Shown here: in pieces, positions 39,690 to 49,511 of the stretch
Layout: every line of letters begins with the position of its first letter
How positions within the stretch are numbered: position 1 is the first letter of the stretch
NCBI RefSeq assembly: GCF_900112765.1
Contig: NZ_FOMZ01000001.1
Span: 124,001-188,000 of the forward strand
Source: Actinopolyspora alba
GTDB taxonomy: Bacteria; Actinomycetota; Actinomycetes; Mycobacteriales; Pseudonocardiaceae
Direction: 5' to 3'
Length of the DNA: 64,000 nt
Made by a program: the position numbers and the translations under genes
Notes under the pieces: model-generated
The model's input: the letters and a program-made list of their open reading frames with translations, nothing else
Databases searched by the model: none
Told to the model about the DNA's origin: nothing

Positions 39690-40802
39690 CTACGAGTCGA
39701 CGATCAGGGCCGTCCCGTTCGGTTCGAGCGTGAGCGTCACCTCGTCGTCGACGTGGGGAACGTCGTCGAGCGAGGTGACGGCTTCCAGCCAGTCGAACCC
39801 GGGCGCGTCCGGGAGGGTCACCGTCAAGCGCACGTGGTCGTGCCGATGGACCCGTTCCCGCACCACAGCACGCGATCGCCCGACCGGGGTGCCTTCGCGA
39901 GCGGGAGCGGCCCGCAGTCCCGCCGAACGTAGTCCGATTCGGACTGTCCCCACGGGGCAGTCCGGTGGGCGGGGCAGCGTACCGAGCTCACAACGGATCG
40001 TCTCCTCATCGGCGAGACCGGACAGAACGATGCCGCAGCCCAGGAACCGCGCCACCTCCTCGGTGGCGGGCCGGTGCCAGAGGCGCCACGGGGTATCGAG
40101 CTGTTCGATCCGCCCCGCCGCGAGTACCGCTATCCGGTCGGCGAGTGTGAAGGCCTCGTCGTGGTCGTGGGTCACCAGCACGCCGGTCATCCGATTCCGA
40201 TCGAGCACCCGTGCCAGATCCACGGCCAGCCGCTCCCGCAGAATCCGGTCCAGCCCGGAGAGCGGTTCGTCGAGCAACAGCAACCGGGGCTCGGCCGCCA
40301 GCGCCCGAGCCAGCGCGACCCGTTGCGCCTGCCCTCCGGACAACTCGGTGACTCGTCGATCCTGATAACCGGCCAGCCCGACCAGTTCGAGAAGTCGAGC
40401 CACCGTCTCGCGGCGCTCGCGTCTGCCGACCGATCGCATCCGCAGCGCGAAGTCCACATTGCCCGCCACGTCGCGGTGCCCGAAGAGCTGGCCGTCCTGG
40501 AAGACCATGCCGAAACCGCGGCGGTGCACCGGCACCCCGGACAGCTCGACACCGTCGAAGGCGATCCGTCCTCCCGAAGGACGCTCCAGCCCGGCCACGC
40601 TCCGCAGCAGGGTGGTCTTGCCGCAACCGGAGGGCCCCAGCACTGCCAGCACCTCACCGCGTGGCACGTGAAGGTCCACACCGGACAGTGCCGTGGTGCC
40701 GCCGTAGCGCACCGTCAGCTCTTCCAGCCGCAGGCCGTCGTCCGGCTCACGGCGGTTCTCCGGAACCGCCGTTGTTTCCCGGGACCCGAGTACGGAGCGC
40801 AT
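39690..40802 (-). CDS. thiQ: thiamine ABC transporter ATP-binding protein
   Basis: A 370-residue ATPase of the thiamine/iron importer class. Walker A is GPSGCGKTT, the signature [15 protein letters not shown], Walker [13 protein letters not shown] and the H-loop [11 protein letters not shown]-terminal beta domain of about 120 residues (TOBE-like) follows. The frame runs on upstream to 42311, but the ATG at 40802 shares one base with the permease stop (TGATG), which fixes the start. Assignment to thiamine rests on the ThiB-like neighbour and the TPP riboswitch ahead of the operon. Confidence 0.9.
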   Translation of the reverse strand: MRSVLGSRETTAVPENRREPDDGLRLEELTVRYGGTTALSGVDLHVPRGEVLAVLGPSGCGKTTLLRSVAGLERPSGGRIAFDGVELSGVPVHRRGFGMVFQDGQLFGHRDVAGNVDFALRMRSVGRRERRETVARLLELVGLAGYQDRRVTELSGGQAQRVALARALAAEPRLLLLDEPLSGLDRILRERLAVDLARVLDRNRMTGVLVTHDHDEAFTLADRIAVLAAGRIEQLDTPWRLWHRPATEEVARFLGCGIVLSGLADEETIRCELGTLPRPPDCPVGTVRIGLRSAGLRAAPAREGTPVGRSRAVVRERVHRHDHVRLTVTLPDAPGFDWLEAVTSLDDVPHVDDEVTLTLEPNGTALIVDS

Positions 40803-42463
40803 CAGAACTCCCCCGACGAATCGGAACGCAGGGTTTCGATGACCAGCACCGCGCAGGCGGTGACCAGCATCAGCAATGCACAGGCCGCGTAGGCCATCTG
40901 AGTGTTCAGCTCTCCGGGACGACTGAGCAGCGTGCTGATCGCCACCGGAAGTGTCGGCGCCTCCGGACGGGCCAGGAAACCGGTTGCGCCGAACTCGCCC
41001 AGTGCGACGACGAAACCGAATCCCGCGGCGGTGACCACCGCCCGCCCTGCCAGCGGCAGGTCCACCTCGCGACGGATCCGCCACGGTCCGGCCCCCAGCG
41101 TCGCGGCGGCAGCACGCACCCGCCGATCCACCGAGCGCAGGACCGGCAGTATCGTCCTGATCACCAGTGGCGTGATCACCAGGGCCTGGGCGAACGGCAC
41201 CAGCAGCGGCGAGGTCCGCAGATCGCCTGGCAGCACGTGCAGCGTGACGAGGTAGCCGAACCCGACCGTGACGGCGGAGACTCCCAGCGGGAGCATCAGG
41301 GCGGCGTCCATGAGTTCCGCCGCCCACCGGCTGCGCAGACTCGTCAGCACCAGGCAGGCGAGCACACCGAGCAGCAACGACATCCACGTCGCGTCGGTGG
41401 CGGTGCGCAGCGAGTTCCACGCGGCCTGCCACCCCGACACGTCCAGCACTCCCCCCGTGCCGGACAACGCCCGATAGCCGGCCAGACTCCAACCACCGCG
41501 CGCGTTCACCGAACGCACGAGCAGGGCGACGATCGGAGCGGCCAGAGCTCCGAGCACGACGACCGCGCAGCCCACCGGTACCCACTCGCCACCGATAGGG
41601 CGTCGTAGGGCGGCTCGTGACCGGCGCAGCGCGAGCACGTTCTCCCTGCGTCCGCGAGCGAACGCGGCGACGGCTAGCGCGGCCAGCACCGCCGCGAACT
41701 GCAGCAGCGACAGCGCGGCCGCGCCGGACAGGTCGAGCAGCCGCACGGTGCGCAGGTAGATCTCCGTTTCCAGCGTCCGGTACCGCCCGCCACCCAGTAC
41801 CAGCACCACGCCGAAGCTGGTGGAGCAGAACAGGAAGACCACCGCCGCGGCCGACCACAGTGCGGGGCGCAACGCGGGTAGCGTCACGGTGCGGAAGGCC
41901 CGGAGAGGTCCCGCCCCGAGGCTGCGGGCCGCGTCGGTCGCTCTCGGGTCGAGCTGGGTCCACAGGCCGCTGACGGTCCGGGCGACCACGGCGACGTTGA
42001 AGAACGCGTTGGCGAGCACGATCGCCCACGCGTTCGGCTCGGCGGTGCCGAGCAGAGCGCGAAAGGCCATTCCCACCACCAGGGTGGGGAGTACGAACGG
42101 GACGGTGATCAGGGCGCGCAGCAGGGCCTTCCCCGGCACGGGCACCCGCGCGAGCAGGTAGGCCAGCGGCATCCCGGCCACGATCGCCAGGACGGTGGAG
42201 GCCGCAGCCTGGCCGAGCGTGAAGGCGACGATCCGCCAGGTTTCCGGAGCGGTCAGTACCGCACCGAGGCCCGAGCCCAGTCCGAGGCGCAGGATCGCCA
42301 CCACCGGCCACGCGAAGAAGACGCCGAGAAACCCCAGCACCAGCGCGGCGCCCACGGTGATGAACACGGCGTGTCCGCGTGGTCGCGGACCGGAAACCGC
42401 GGTGCCGTCGGCCCCGGCCTTGTTCTTCGCCGTCCCGTTCGCCGGGGCCTCGCCGGCCGTCAC
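40802..42463 (-). CDS. thiP: thiamine ABC transporter permease, fused two-domain type
   Basis: A 553-residue permease with about twelve membrane helices in two homologous halves, the ThiP/FbpB arrangement. The EAA loops are near LGAGPLRAFRTVTLPALRP in the first half and LGAGPWRIRREVDLPLAGR in the second. A Pro/Ala-rich cytoplasmic N terminus (VTAGEAPANG...) precedes the first helix. The GTG start overlaps the thiB stop by four nt (GTGA), and the stop shares a base with the thiQ start. The whole operon is therefore translationally linked. Iron transporters share this layout; riboswitch and ThiB favour thiamine. Confidence 0.9.
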   Translation of the reverse strand: MTAGEAPANGTAKNKAGADGTAVSGPRPRGHAVFITVGAALVLGFLGVFFAWPVVAILRLGLGSGLGAVLTAPETWRIVAFTLGQAAASTVLAIVAGMPLAYLLARVPVPGKALLRALITVPFVLPTLVVGMAFRALLGTAEPNAWAIVLANAFFNVAVVARTVSGLWTQLDPRATDAARSLGAGPLRAFRTVTLPALRPALWSAAAVVFLFCSTSFGVVLVLGGGRYRTLETEIYLRTVRLLDLSGAAALSLLQFAAVLAALAVAAFARGRRENVLALRRSRAALRRPIGGEWVPVGCAVVVLGALAAPIVALLVRSVNARGGWSLAGYRALSGTGGVLDVSGWQAAWNSLRTATDATWMSLLLGVLACLVLTSLRSRWAAELMDAALMLPLGVSAVTVGFGYLVTLHVLPGDLRTSPLLVPFAQALVITPLVIRTILPVLRSVDRRVRAAAATLGAGPWRIRREVDLPLAGRAVVTAAGFGFVVALGEFGATGFLARPEAPTLPVAISTLLSRPGELNTQMAYAACALLMLVTACAVLVIETLRSDSSGEF

Positions 42464-43515
42464 CGGTTCGTCAGGGACCGCCACTGGCGTATCCACTCGG
42501 CGCGGTCGCGCTCCACCCGCTCCGGCCGCATCTCGGTGGGGTCGGACGGCCGCGGGGCGACGCCCTGCCAACTCTCCGGCAGCTCAACCCCCATGAGCAC
42601 CGGATAGACGTACATCTGCTCGGGCATCCGGCGCTGGAACTTCCACGAGAGCAGGAAGTCCATCAGCTCCCGCGCTCCCTTGGGGTTCGTGGCCCCGTCT
42701 ATGACACCGGCGTACTCGATCTGGCGGTAGCACGTGTCCAGCAGTGCCTTGGTGCGCGGTTGTCCGTTCCGGCCGACTTCGGCGGCGGGTGAGGAGGCGT
42801 AGGACAGCACGATCGGACGGGACCCACCGCCGGACGAGCCGGAGAAGTCCTGCTTGTAGGCCTGCTGCCAGCCCGAGGAGATGCGAACGTCGTTGTCCAG
42901 CAGTTCTCGCCAGTAGTTCTGCCATCCCTGCTCACCGAACGTGGACACGGTGTTGAGCAGGAAAGCCAGACCGGGCGAGGAGGTCGCCGGATCGGGAACC
43001 GCGAACAGGCCCGCGTAGCGCGGCTCGGCCAGATCCGCGAGTTCGGCGGGCGGTTCGAGGTCGTGCTGTTCGAACCAGCGCAGATCGATGTTGACGCAGA
43101 CGTCGCCCGCGTCGACGGGTGTCGGGCTGTCGTTGGCGCCGTGGCCGTACTCGATCGGGATGTGGCCCGCCCCCTCGGGGCGGTAGGAGGCGAACACCCC
43201 GTTGTCGACGGCGCGCGAGAGGTACGTGGAGTCGACACCGAAGGCGACGTCGCCGATCGGGGCGTCCTTGGTGAGCACCAGCTCGTTGGTGAGTTCGCCC
43301 GCGTCTCCCTTGCGCAGGATTCGGAGGCGGTAGCCGGACTCCTGCTGGAACCTCTTCCGTAACTCATCACTGATCACGAACGAATCGTGCGTGACCAGCG
43401 TCACGGTGGGGGCCTGCGAGTCACGGCCGGTGCCCATGAGTGAGCACCCGGCCACCAGTAATGTGACTGCCACTGCCAGCGTGGCACGCGTTCGACGTGC
43501 GGTACTGCGTCTCAA
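42460..43515 (-). CDS. thiB: thiamine ABC transporter substrate-binding lipoprotein
   Basis: A 351-residue lipoprotein. The signal ends with LVAGC, and the mature protein carries the ThiB pattern TVTLVTHDSFVISDELRKRF with later DVAFGVDSTYLSRAVDNGVF and GDVCVNIDLRWF. It captures thiamine or its phosphates for the ThiP/ThiQ importer. I place the start at TTG 43515 because GGGAGG lies four nt upstream. The longer frame to 43581 begins inside the riboswitch and is rejected; GTG 43533 is a weaker option. A TPP riboswitch lies 47 nt upstream. Confidence 0.9.
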   Translation of the reverse strand: MRRSTARRTRATLAVAVTLLVAGCSLMGTGRDSQAPTVTLVTHDSFVISDELRKRFQQESGYRLRILRKGDAGELTNELVLTKDAPIGDVAFGVDSTYLSRAVDNGVFASYRPEGAGHIPIEYGHGANDSPTPVDAGDVCVNIDLRWFEQHDLEPPAELADLAEPRYAGLFAVPDPATSSPGLAFLLNTVSTFGEQGWQNYWRELLDNDVRISSGWQQAYKQDFSGSSGGGSRPIVLSYASSPAAEVGRNGQPRTKALLDTCYRQIEYAGVIDGATNPKGARELMDFLLSWKFQRRMPEQMYVYPVLMGVELPESWQGVAPRPSDPTEMRPERVERDRAEWIRQWRSLTNR

Positions 43516-43561
43516 CGATCCTCCCGTGGTCACACCACGAGTGCGACACCGAGCTGATCGC

Positions 43562-43655
43562 ACGCCTCCCTGCGCCGGCATTACCCGGGTTCAGGTAGGA
43601 CGGTCGAGGACCCCGTGTCCTCCTCTCAGCCCAGCGCACTGGACTCCCGTGGCGA
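43562..43655 (-). promoter_or_regulatory. TPP riboswitch (THI element)
   Basis: Reading the minus strand, the conserved blocks appear in order. CTGAGAGGA (43621-43629) is followed by CCTACCTGAACCCGGGTAAT around 43582-43601, and then by GCCGGCGCAGGGAGG (43565-43579). The P1-side segment ACGGGAGTCC is at 43641-43650. This matches the THI-box consensus of thiamine pyrophosphate riboswitches. It sits 47 nt ahead of thiB and would turn the thiamine importer operon off when TPP is plentiful. Confidence 0.92.
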
Positions 43656-43780
43656 ACCGGAAGTCTACTGCATCGCACTATCCCGACCGAGACCCGAGAG
43701 CGATTCACTCCGGTTGGGCCTCGTTGGCCCGCTCCTACCGGCGACGCACCTCGCGGAGGCTCCCCAGGAGAATCGCACCG

Positions 43781-44743
43781 CTACTCGTCCGTGGCCAGCT
43801 CGGCCGCCTCGTGGGCACATCCCCAGGAGACCGCCACCCCATCGCCGCCGTGGCCGTAGTTGTGCACGATGCGGGCGCCTTCGTAGTGCTCCACCTTGAG
43901 CCGTACGCTCTCGCTCCTGGGGCGCAGGCCGACGATCTCCTCCCGGACGGGCGCGTCGCGCAGCTCGGGTCGGATCTCGGCACAGCGACGCAGGATTCCC
44001 GCCGTGACCTCCCCGTCCGGAACGCGGTCCCAGGCGTACGGCACCGCGACACCGCCGAGCACCAGCCGGTCGCCGTGCGGCATGTAACTGGCCCACCGGC
44101 CGCTCTCGGAGAGCTCGACGAAGTACTCCGCGATCCCCGGGTTCTCCACGACGACGTGTTGCCCGAGCACGGGCAGCACACCGGCGTCACCGACCAGCTC
44201 ACGTGCTCCCACCCCGGTGCAGTTGACCACGATCCGGCTCTCCCCCGCGGCGTCCGAGAGGCTCGGCACCTGGCTGCGGAGCAGCTCACCACCCGCCTCG
44301 CGGAACCGCCGGGTGAGGTAGTCCAGATAGCGGGGCATGTCGATCAGCGGGAGCGTGGCCCGCGCGCCTGCCGTGAACCCGTGCGGCAGTTCGCCCGGCT
44401 CGCAGGCACGAAGATCCGTCATCAGCCGGGTCTCCTCGGGCCGCTTCGCGGCGATCGGCTCCCGACTGGCCACCGTGCCGAGGGCCAGGTGAACTCCCGT
44501 ACCCGGCTCGTTCGCCAGTTCCAGGAACCGACCGTGGGAGCGGCGCGCCCAGGCGACGGTGCGGTCACGGGGAGCCAACGAGATCGGTCCCCATATCGCC
44601 CCGGCCACCGCCGAGGTGGTCTCGCCGGGGTACTCCGTGGTTCTGATACGCACGCGACAACCGCGTTCGGCGAGCAACACGGCCGTGGTTAACCCGGAAA
44701 CGCCGGCACCGATGACCAGAACCCTCGGCGATCGACCACTCAT
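43781..44743 (-). CDS. D-amino-acid oxidase family FAD enzyme
   Basis: A 320-residue flavoenzyme that oxidises D-amino acids to keto acids, ammonia and peroxide. The FAD-binding motif is VIGAGVSGLTTAVLLAERG. Further blocks are AGAIWGP, VNCTGVGARELVGD, LGQHVVVENPG and the C-terminal VEHYEGARIVHNYGHGGDGVAVSWG, which is the DAO family signature with the conserved His-Asn-Tyr-Gly-His-Gly. Glycine oxidase ThiO is a relative, but length and C-terminal block fit DAO better. It lies upstream of the riboswitch, so it is not under its control. Next gene on the same strand is bioD, 124 nt away. Confidence 0.9.
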   Translation of the reverse strand: MSGRSPRVLVIGAGVSGLTTAVLLAERGCRVRIRTTEYPGETTSAVAGAIWGPISLAPRDRTVAWARRSHGRFLELANEPGTGVHLALGTVASREPIAAKRPEETRLMTDLRACEPGELPHGFTAGARATLPLIDMPRYLDYLTRRFREAGGELLRSQVPSLSDAAGESRIVVNCTGVGARELVGDAGVLPVLGQHVVVENPGIAEYFVELSESGRWASYMPHGDRLVLGGVAVPYAWDRVPDGEVTAGILRRCAEIRPELRDAPVREEIVGLRPRSESVRLKVEHYEGARIVHNYGHGGDGVAVSWGCAHEAAELATDE

Positions 44744-44867
44744 TGGCTGACGATAGCACCGGGCGAGTCGTCGGGACACCTTCTTCGCGGGCACGGATAC
44801 CGACGCTCGCCCGCCGGACGCGCACCCGAGAAGTGACCGCGACGTGGTTCGCCCCGCTCAGCGGGAG

Positions 44868-45602
44868 TCAGCGTGCGGCCCCGAGCCCGACCGCGTCCCA
44901 CTCCCCGCCGAGTGCGGGCGCCAGCCCCGATACCGCGACGGCGTGGAACTCGGCTCCCCGCAGTCGCCCGGCTCCCTCGGGCAGCGCCCCGAGCAGTGGA
45001 ACGCCGGTCACGGCGGGAAGGTCGGCCGCGTTGCAGCGCGCCGCGAGATCGGGATCACTCGGTCGGCTTCCGATCACGAGCCCGGGGCAGTCCAACCCAC
45101 GGTGGCGCAGTTCCCGGACGGTCAGCGCGCTCGCGTTCAACGCGCCCAGTCCCGCCGGGCACACCACCAGCACCGGCGCGGCCAGTGAACCCGCCGCGTC
45201 GGCGAGCGTGCCGCCGTAATCGTCGTAGGGCACCAGCAGCCCACCGGCCCCCTCCACCAGCACGAGATCGTGCGAGGCGGCCAACCGAGCGACCGCCGCG
45301 ACGATCCGCTCCGGCGTGACCGGCGAGGCCCCCTCGCGTCGCGCCGCCACGGCGGGTGCCAACGGGTCGCGGTGGCGCGCGAGTTCCAAAGTGGTGACAC
45401 CGCCCGTCGTTCGCTCGACCCCACCGGTCATTCGCCCGATCGCGGCGGTATCACCCTCGTCGTCGCCCACGGTTCCGGTCTGCGCGGGTTTGAGCACCGC
45501 CACCGAGCCGGAGGCGGTGGCGGCCAACGCGGCGGTGACCACGGTCTTGCCGACCCCGGTGCCGGTACCGGTCACGAAAAGCGTCCTGCCCACCGTGCTC
45601 AC
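44868..45602 (-). CDS. bioD: dethiobiotin synthetase
   Basis: ATP-dependent carboxylase that closes the ureido ring of biotin, turning DAPA into dethiobiotin. The P-loop is [11 protein letters not shown], the substrate/ATP residue Lys is in AVLKPAQTG, and the catalytic segment is [13 protein letters not shown]. At 244 residues it has the normal length. Its GTG overlaps the bioA stop by four nt (GTGA), giving a coupled bioA-bioD pair. bioB is not present in the window. Confidence 0.95.
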   Translation of the reverse strand: MSTVGRTLFVTGTGTGVGKTVVTAALAATASGSVAVLKPAQTGTVGDDEGDTAAIGRMTGGVERTTGGVTTLELARHRDPLAPAVAARREGASPVTPERIVAAVARLAASHDLVLVEGAGGLLVPYDDYGGTLADAAGSLAAPVLVVCPAGLGALNASALTVRELRHRGLDCPGLVIGSRPSDPDLAARCNAADLPAVTGVPLLGALPEGAGRLRGAEFHAVAVSGLAPALGGEWDAVGLGAAR

Positions 45603-46918
45603 CCCGCTGCCGCAGCCGCGCGAACGGCCTCGGTCACCGTGGCCAGGTCCTCGGGACCGATCACGTAGGGCGGCATGGTGTAGATCAGGTCGCGGAACGG
45701 ACGCAGCCACACCCCGTGCTCGACCGCGGCACGGCTCGCGGCGGTGGTGTCCACCTCGTGATCGAGCTGTACGACACCGATCGCTCCGAGCACTCGCACA
45801 TCAAGCACCCCGGGCAGCTCCCGCACCGGGGACAGCCCGTCCCGCAGCCCGGACTCGATCGCGCCGATCTCGGTGCGCCAGTCCTTCTCCAGCAGCGTCC
45901 GCAACGAGGCGCAGGCCACCGCGGCGGCGAGGGGATTACCCATGAAGGTGGGCCCGTGCGCCAGCACGGGCACCGAGCCCCGCGCTATCCCCTCGGCGAC
46001 TCGGGTGGTGCACAACGTCGCGGCCATACTGAGGTAACCACCGGTGAGCGCCTTTCCCACGCACATCACGTCCGGCGCGACCCCGGAGTGGTCGGCGGCG
46101 AACAGCTCGCCCGTACGTCCGAAGCCGGTGGCGATCTCGTCGAAGACGAGCAGCACCTCGTAACGGTCGGCCAGCTCGCGCAGCGCGCGCGGGTACTCGG
46201 GCGAGTGGAACCGCATGCCGCCCGCGCCCTGCACGATCGGTTCGACCACGACGGCGGCCAGTTCCTCGTGGTGGCGCCGCAGCAGCTCCTCGAAGTGCTC
46301 GAGGTAGTCGCGCTCGACCTCGGCATCGAACCCGGCGGGTGGAGCCGCGGCGAAGAGCTGCTCGGGCAGCGCACCGCGCCACAGGTGGTGCATCCCGCCT
46401 TCCGGGTCACACACCGACATCGGATGCCAGGTGTCGCCGTGATAGCCGCCGCGCCAGGTGAGCAACCGTCGTTTCCCGGCCCGCCCCCGACCGCGCCAGT
46501 ACTGCAGACACATCTTGACCGCCACCTCGATCGCCACCGAGCCGGAGTCGGCCGGGAAGACGTGCCGCAGCGGGTCGGGGGTGATCTCGACGAGGCTCGC
46601 GGCGAGCCGCACGGCGGGTTCGTGGGTGAGGCCGCCGAACATCACGTGACCCACGCGGTCGAGCTGCCGCCGAACCGCCTCGTCGAGGTCGGGGTGGCGG
46701 TAGCCGTGGATCGCCGCCCACCAGGAGGACATGCCGTCGATGAGTTCCCGCTGCCCGTACCGCTCGGAGCGGGTGCGCAGCCTCACCCCCTGGGCGTCGG
46801 TCACGGTCAGCGGCTCCGGGGCGGCGGGCATCTCCGAATAGGGGTGCCAGACGTGATTTTTGTCCAGTTGGGACAGTTCTTCCGGCGACAGCGGTGTGTC
46901 CGACAGGGCTCTGAGCAC
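45599..46918 (-). CDS. bioA: adenosylmethionine-8-amino-7-oxononanoate aminotransferase
   Basis: Class III PLP aminotransferase that uses SAM as amino donor to convert KAPA to DAPA. Family marks are the N-terminal HVWHPYSEM, the segment [12 protein letters not shown] and [12 protein letters not shown]. The PLP pocket Asp lies in [15 protein letters not shown], the Lys in [11 protein letters not shown] and the loop is [11 protein letters not shown]. The start is uncertain: GTG 46918 gives a typical length (439 residues), and ATG 46954 is also in frame. It is divergent from bioF with about 120 nt between, so a shared biotin-responsive control region is likely. Confidence 0.94.
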   Translation of the reverse strand: MLRALSDTPLSPEELSQLDKNHVWHPYSEMPAAPEPLTVTDAQGVRLRTRSERYGQRELIDGMSSWWAAIHGYRHPDLDEAVRRQLDRVGHVMFGGLTHEPAVRLAASLVEITPDPLRHVFPADSGSVAIEVAVKMCLQYWRGRGRAGKRRLLTWRGGYHGDTWHPMSVCDPEGGMHHLWRGALPEQLFAAAPPAGFDAEVERDYLEHFEELLRRHHEELAAVVVEPIVQGAGGMRFHSPEYPRALRELADRYEVLLVFDEIATGFGRTGELFAADHSGVAPDVMCVGKALTGGYLSMAATLCTTRVAEGIARGSVPVLAHGPTFMGNPLAAAVACASLRTLLEKDWRTEIGAIESGLRDGLSPVRELPGVLDVRVLGAIGVVQLDHEVDTTAASRAAVEHGVWLRPFRDLIYTMPPYVIGPEDLATVTEAVRAAAAAG

Positions 46919-47039
46919 ACCGGAATGCTGCCGCGCCACCGGACGGAACCCCATTCGCGGCGGGAACAAATCCCCGGCACCGCGGTTGTACGTCCCGGCC
47001 ACTGGTCACCGGCTCGCCACTCCCACAGGCTCTGACGAC

Positions 47040-48221
47040 ATGGCCCCTCGGACCACCACCCCCGACGAGCCGGATCCGGAAACGGTGTTCGACCGACTGG
47101 ACCGGGAAGCCGAACGCCGCGACCGCGCGGGGCTGACCAGGAGACCACCGACGAGATCGGCGGCGGAGAGCACACTGGACCTCGCGGGCAACGACTATCT
47201 CGGGCTGGCGACCCACCGCGCGGTCACCGGAGCGGCCGCGGACGCCGCACGACTGTGGGGAGCGGGCTCGACCGGTTCCCGCCTGGTCACCGGCACAACC
47301 GAGTCGCACGCCAAGCTGGAGACCGAACTCGCGGAGTTCTACGGGACGGAATCGGCGCTGGTTTTCTCCTCGGGATACACCGCCAACCTGGCGATGATCA
47401 CAGCGCTGGCCGATGAGCGTTCGGTGCTCGTCTCCGACCGCCACAACCACGCCTCGCTCATCGACGGGTGCAGACTCTCCCGAGCCGGGGTGCGCATCGT
47501 GGACCACACCGATCCCGACGCGGCGGCGAGCGAGCTCTCCCGGTACCCGGGGGCCGGGCTGCTGCTGACCGAGTCGGTGTTCTCCGTGGACGGTGACACC
47601 GCACCGCTGCGGGATGCGCTGCGGGTCTGCCGCGTGAACGGCGCGGCGCTGCTGGTCGACGACGCGCACGGCCTCGGCGTGCTCGGTGAGGGCGGGGCGG
47701 GCGCGCTGACCGAGTTCGGCATGCGCGCCGCTCCGGACGTGGTGAGCACGGTGACCCTGTCCAAGTCGCTGGGAGCGCAGGGCGGGGCGGTGCTGGGGCC
47801 GCACCGCGTGATCGAGCACCTCAGGCAGACGGCCCGCACGTTCGTTTTCGATACCGGCCTGGCCCCGCCGGCTGTGGCGGCGGCAGCGGCGGCGTTGGGG
47901 GTGCTGCGGGAGCAGCCGGGACGTGGCGCACGGGTGCGCGAGGTGGCCGAAGGACTGCACCGGGAACTGGTGCGACGCGGCGTGCCCGCCACACGGCCCG
48001 GGGCCGCGGTACTGGGTATTCCCGTGGGCGGGGCGAACACCGCCGTGGCGTGGGCCGCGGCATGCCTGCGCCGGGGCGTACGAGTGGGGTGCTTCCGACC
48101 GCCCTCGGTCCCCGACGGTGACGCGCGGTTGCGGCTGACGGCGCGGGCCGACCTGGGCCCGGAACGACTCACCGAGGTGGCAGCCGTGATCGCCGAAACC
48201 GCTCCGGAAGGCATCGGGTGA
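47040..48221 (+). CDS. bioF: 8-amino-7-oxononanoate synthase
   Basis: PLP-dependent alpha-oxoamine synthase joining pimeloyl thioester and alanine to form KAPA, the first dedicated step of biotin ring assembly. The opening LDLAGNDYLGLATHRAV, the glycine-rich TGSRLVTGTTESHAKLE, the Asp-His pair in LLVDDAHGLGVLGEGG and the PLP Lys in TVTLSKSLGAQGG are all present. At 393 residues it has the usual size. ATG 47040 has no strong ribosome site. Together with divergent bioA-bioD it gives three of the four late biotin enzymes. Confidence 0.94.
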   Translation: MAPRTTTPDEPDPETVFDRLDREAERRDRAGLTRRPPTRSAAESTLDLAGNDYLGLATHRAVTGAAADAARLWGAGSTGSRLVTGTTESHAKLETELAEFYGTESALVFSSGYTANLAMITALADERSVLVSDRHNHASLIDGCRLSRAGVRIVDHTDPDAAASELSRYPGAGLLLTESVFSVDGDTAPLRDALRVCRVNGAALLVDDAHGLGVLGEGGAGALTEFGMRAAPDVVSTVTLSKSLGAQGGAVLGPHRVIEHLRQTARTFVFDTGLAPPAVAAAAAALGVLREQPGRGARVREVAEGLHRELVRRGVPATRPGAAVLGIPVGGANTAVAWAAACLRRGVRVGCFRPPSVPDGDARLRLTARADLGPERLTEVAAVIAETAPEGIG

Positions 48222-48318
48222 GCCGGGTGTCGCCCGGTACGGCCACGAATCCGTCCACCTGAACCGACTCGAGCGGCCGGAATTCTTCCGGAACGGTTCG
48301 TCGCGGCGCTCGTCTCGG

Positions 48319-48362
48319 CGGGAGTGCCCCTCCGGCACGACAGCGCAGGAGGGGCACTCCCG
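48319..48362. terminator. perfect 15-bp hairpin, bidirectional terminator
   Basis: CGGGAGTGCCCCTCC-type arms (48319-48333 and 48348-48362) pair without mismatch around a 14-nt loop. It lies between the convergent bioF and methyltransferase genes, making it the strongest terminator candidate in the window. Confidence 0.8.
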
Positions 48363-48448
48363 AGGTCGTCACCGTCACCGGTTCCGCCACGGCGGATTTC
48401 CGCGGGAGATCCCGCCGATCGGTCCGGAAAGGTAGGGCGGGACTTCGA

Positions 48449-49288
48449 TCAGGGCTTGCGGCCCACGGCCCCGACGATGCAGTTCGACACTTCCGGCTCC
48501 TGCTTGTAACGGGGGCCGTCCGGCCACCAGTCACAGCACCGCACCAGCCCCGGGTCGACCAGTTCCAGCCCCGAGAACATGCTCCGGATCTGTTGTTCGG
48601 TGCGGAACTTCCCACTTCCCATCGGACTGTGGGTGAATCGTTCGTCCATCCTGTTGGCCAACGCGGTGTAGTAGTCGTCGTCACGCGGATCGTAGAAGTG
48701 GCTCAGCACCACGAACGATCCCGAGGGCAACGCCTCGATGTACTCCCGCATGATGTCGCCGGGATCGCGTTCGCCGACGTAATGGTGCAGCGTTCCGACC
48801 TGGAGCAGTGCCAGCGGCTGGGAGAAGTCGATGTGGGCGTTGACCACCGGATCTTCCAGAATGGTTCGCGGTTGGAAGATGTCGGCCGGGCTGAAGTGGG
48901 TCTTCTCGTTCTCCTCCAGCAACGCACGGCCGTGGGCGAGCACCACCGGATCGTTGTCCACATAGACGACCCTGGCCTCGGGGTTGAGCCGCTGCGCCAC
49001 TTGATGGGTGTTCTCGGCGGTCGGTAAGCCGGAGCCGCAGTCCAGGAACTGCGAGATGTCGGTCTGGCTGGCCAGGAAACGGATCGTCCGGATCAGGAAC
49101 TCGCGGTTGTCCCAGGCCAGATCAGCCGCTTCCGGCGCTGCCTGCTTGACTCCCTCGAAGACTTGCCGATCGACTTCGTAGTTGTCCTTGCCACCGAGAA
49201 ATGCGTCGTAGACCCTGGCGATACTCGCCTTGCTCGTATCGATGTGGACCGGAGTAGCGCTCTCCGGCGGGGATCCTGCTTCGGTCAT
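48449..49288 (-). CDS. SAM-dependent methyltransferase, DUF574 type
   Basis: A 279-residue protein of the large actinomycete-specific methyltransferase group once called DUF574. Features are the N-terminal IDTSKASIARVYDAFLGGKDNYEVDR, the SAM loop FLDCGSGLPTAENTHQ, VVYVDNDPVVLAHGRALL and LLQVGTLHHYV. Many actinomycetes hold dozens of paralogs, often beside XRE/DUF397 genes as here, with unknown targets. ATG 49288 follows GAGG. Divergent from the XRE regulator with a 223-nt promoter region. Confidence 0.9.
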   Translation of the reverse strand: MTEAGSPPESATPVHIDTSKASIARVYDAFLGGKDNYEVDRQVFEGVKQAAPEAADLAWDNREFLIRTIRFLASQTDISQFLDCGSGLPTAENTHQVAQRLNPEARVVYVDNDPVVLAHGRALLEENEKTHFSPADIFQPRTILEDPVVNAHIDFSQPLALLQVGTLHHYVGERDPGDIMREYIEALPSGSFVVLSHFYDPRDDDYYTALANRMDERFTHSPMGSGKFRTEQQIRSMFSGLELVDPGLVRCCDWWPDGPRYKQEPEVSNCIVGAVGRKP

Positions 49289-49511
49289 CTCAACCTCGTG
49301 TCGGGGGTCGGGTTCAGGGTCGGACGGTGCACTCGGCGTAGGAGTGTCAGCGCATGCTGTAAATGCAAGCACAAGGAGGTAATCTCACGAAACCGTGCGG
49401 CAGAACTTCGATTGGCACGAATGCCGGATCGCCTTCCCCCCGAACGAGTTCACCGCCGACTACAGTGTGAGAGCGAGAATCCGGTGTGTACACCGATGAA
49501 CAGGAGTGGGG

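Noticed and set aside
39690-42311. 873-codon frame suggesting a fused ATPase
   Set aside because: The N-terminal 500 codons are the out-of-frame shadow of the thiP permease. The true ATPase start is ATG 40802 at a TGATG junction.
43516-43581. Longer N terminus for thiB starting in the riboswitch
   Set aside because: The ATG is part of the conserved TPP aptamer and has no ribosome site; TTG 43515 follows GGGAGG and precedes the lipoprotein signal.
46407-48338. 643-codon minus-strand frame opposite bioF
   Set aside because: Shadow of bioF and part of bioA; no family similarity.
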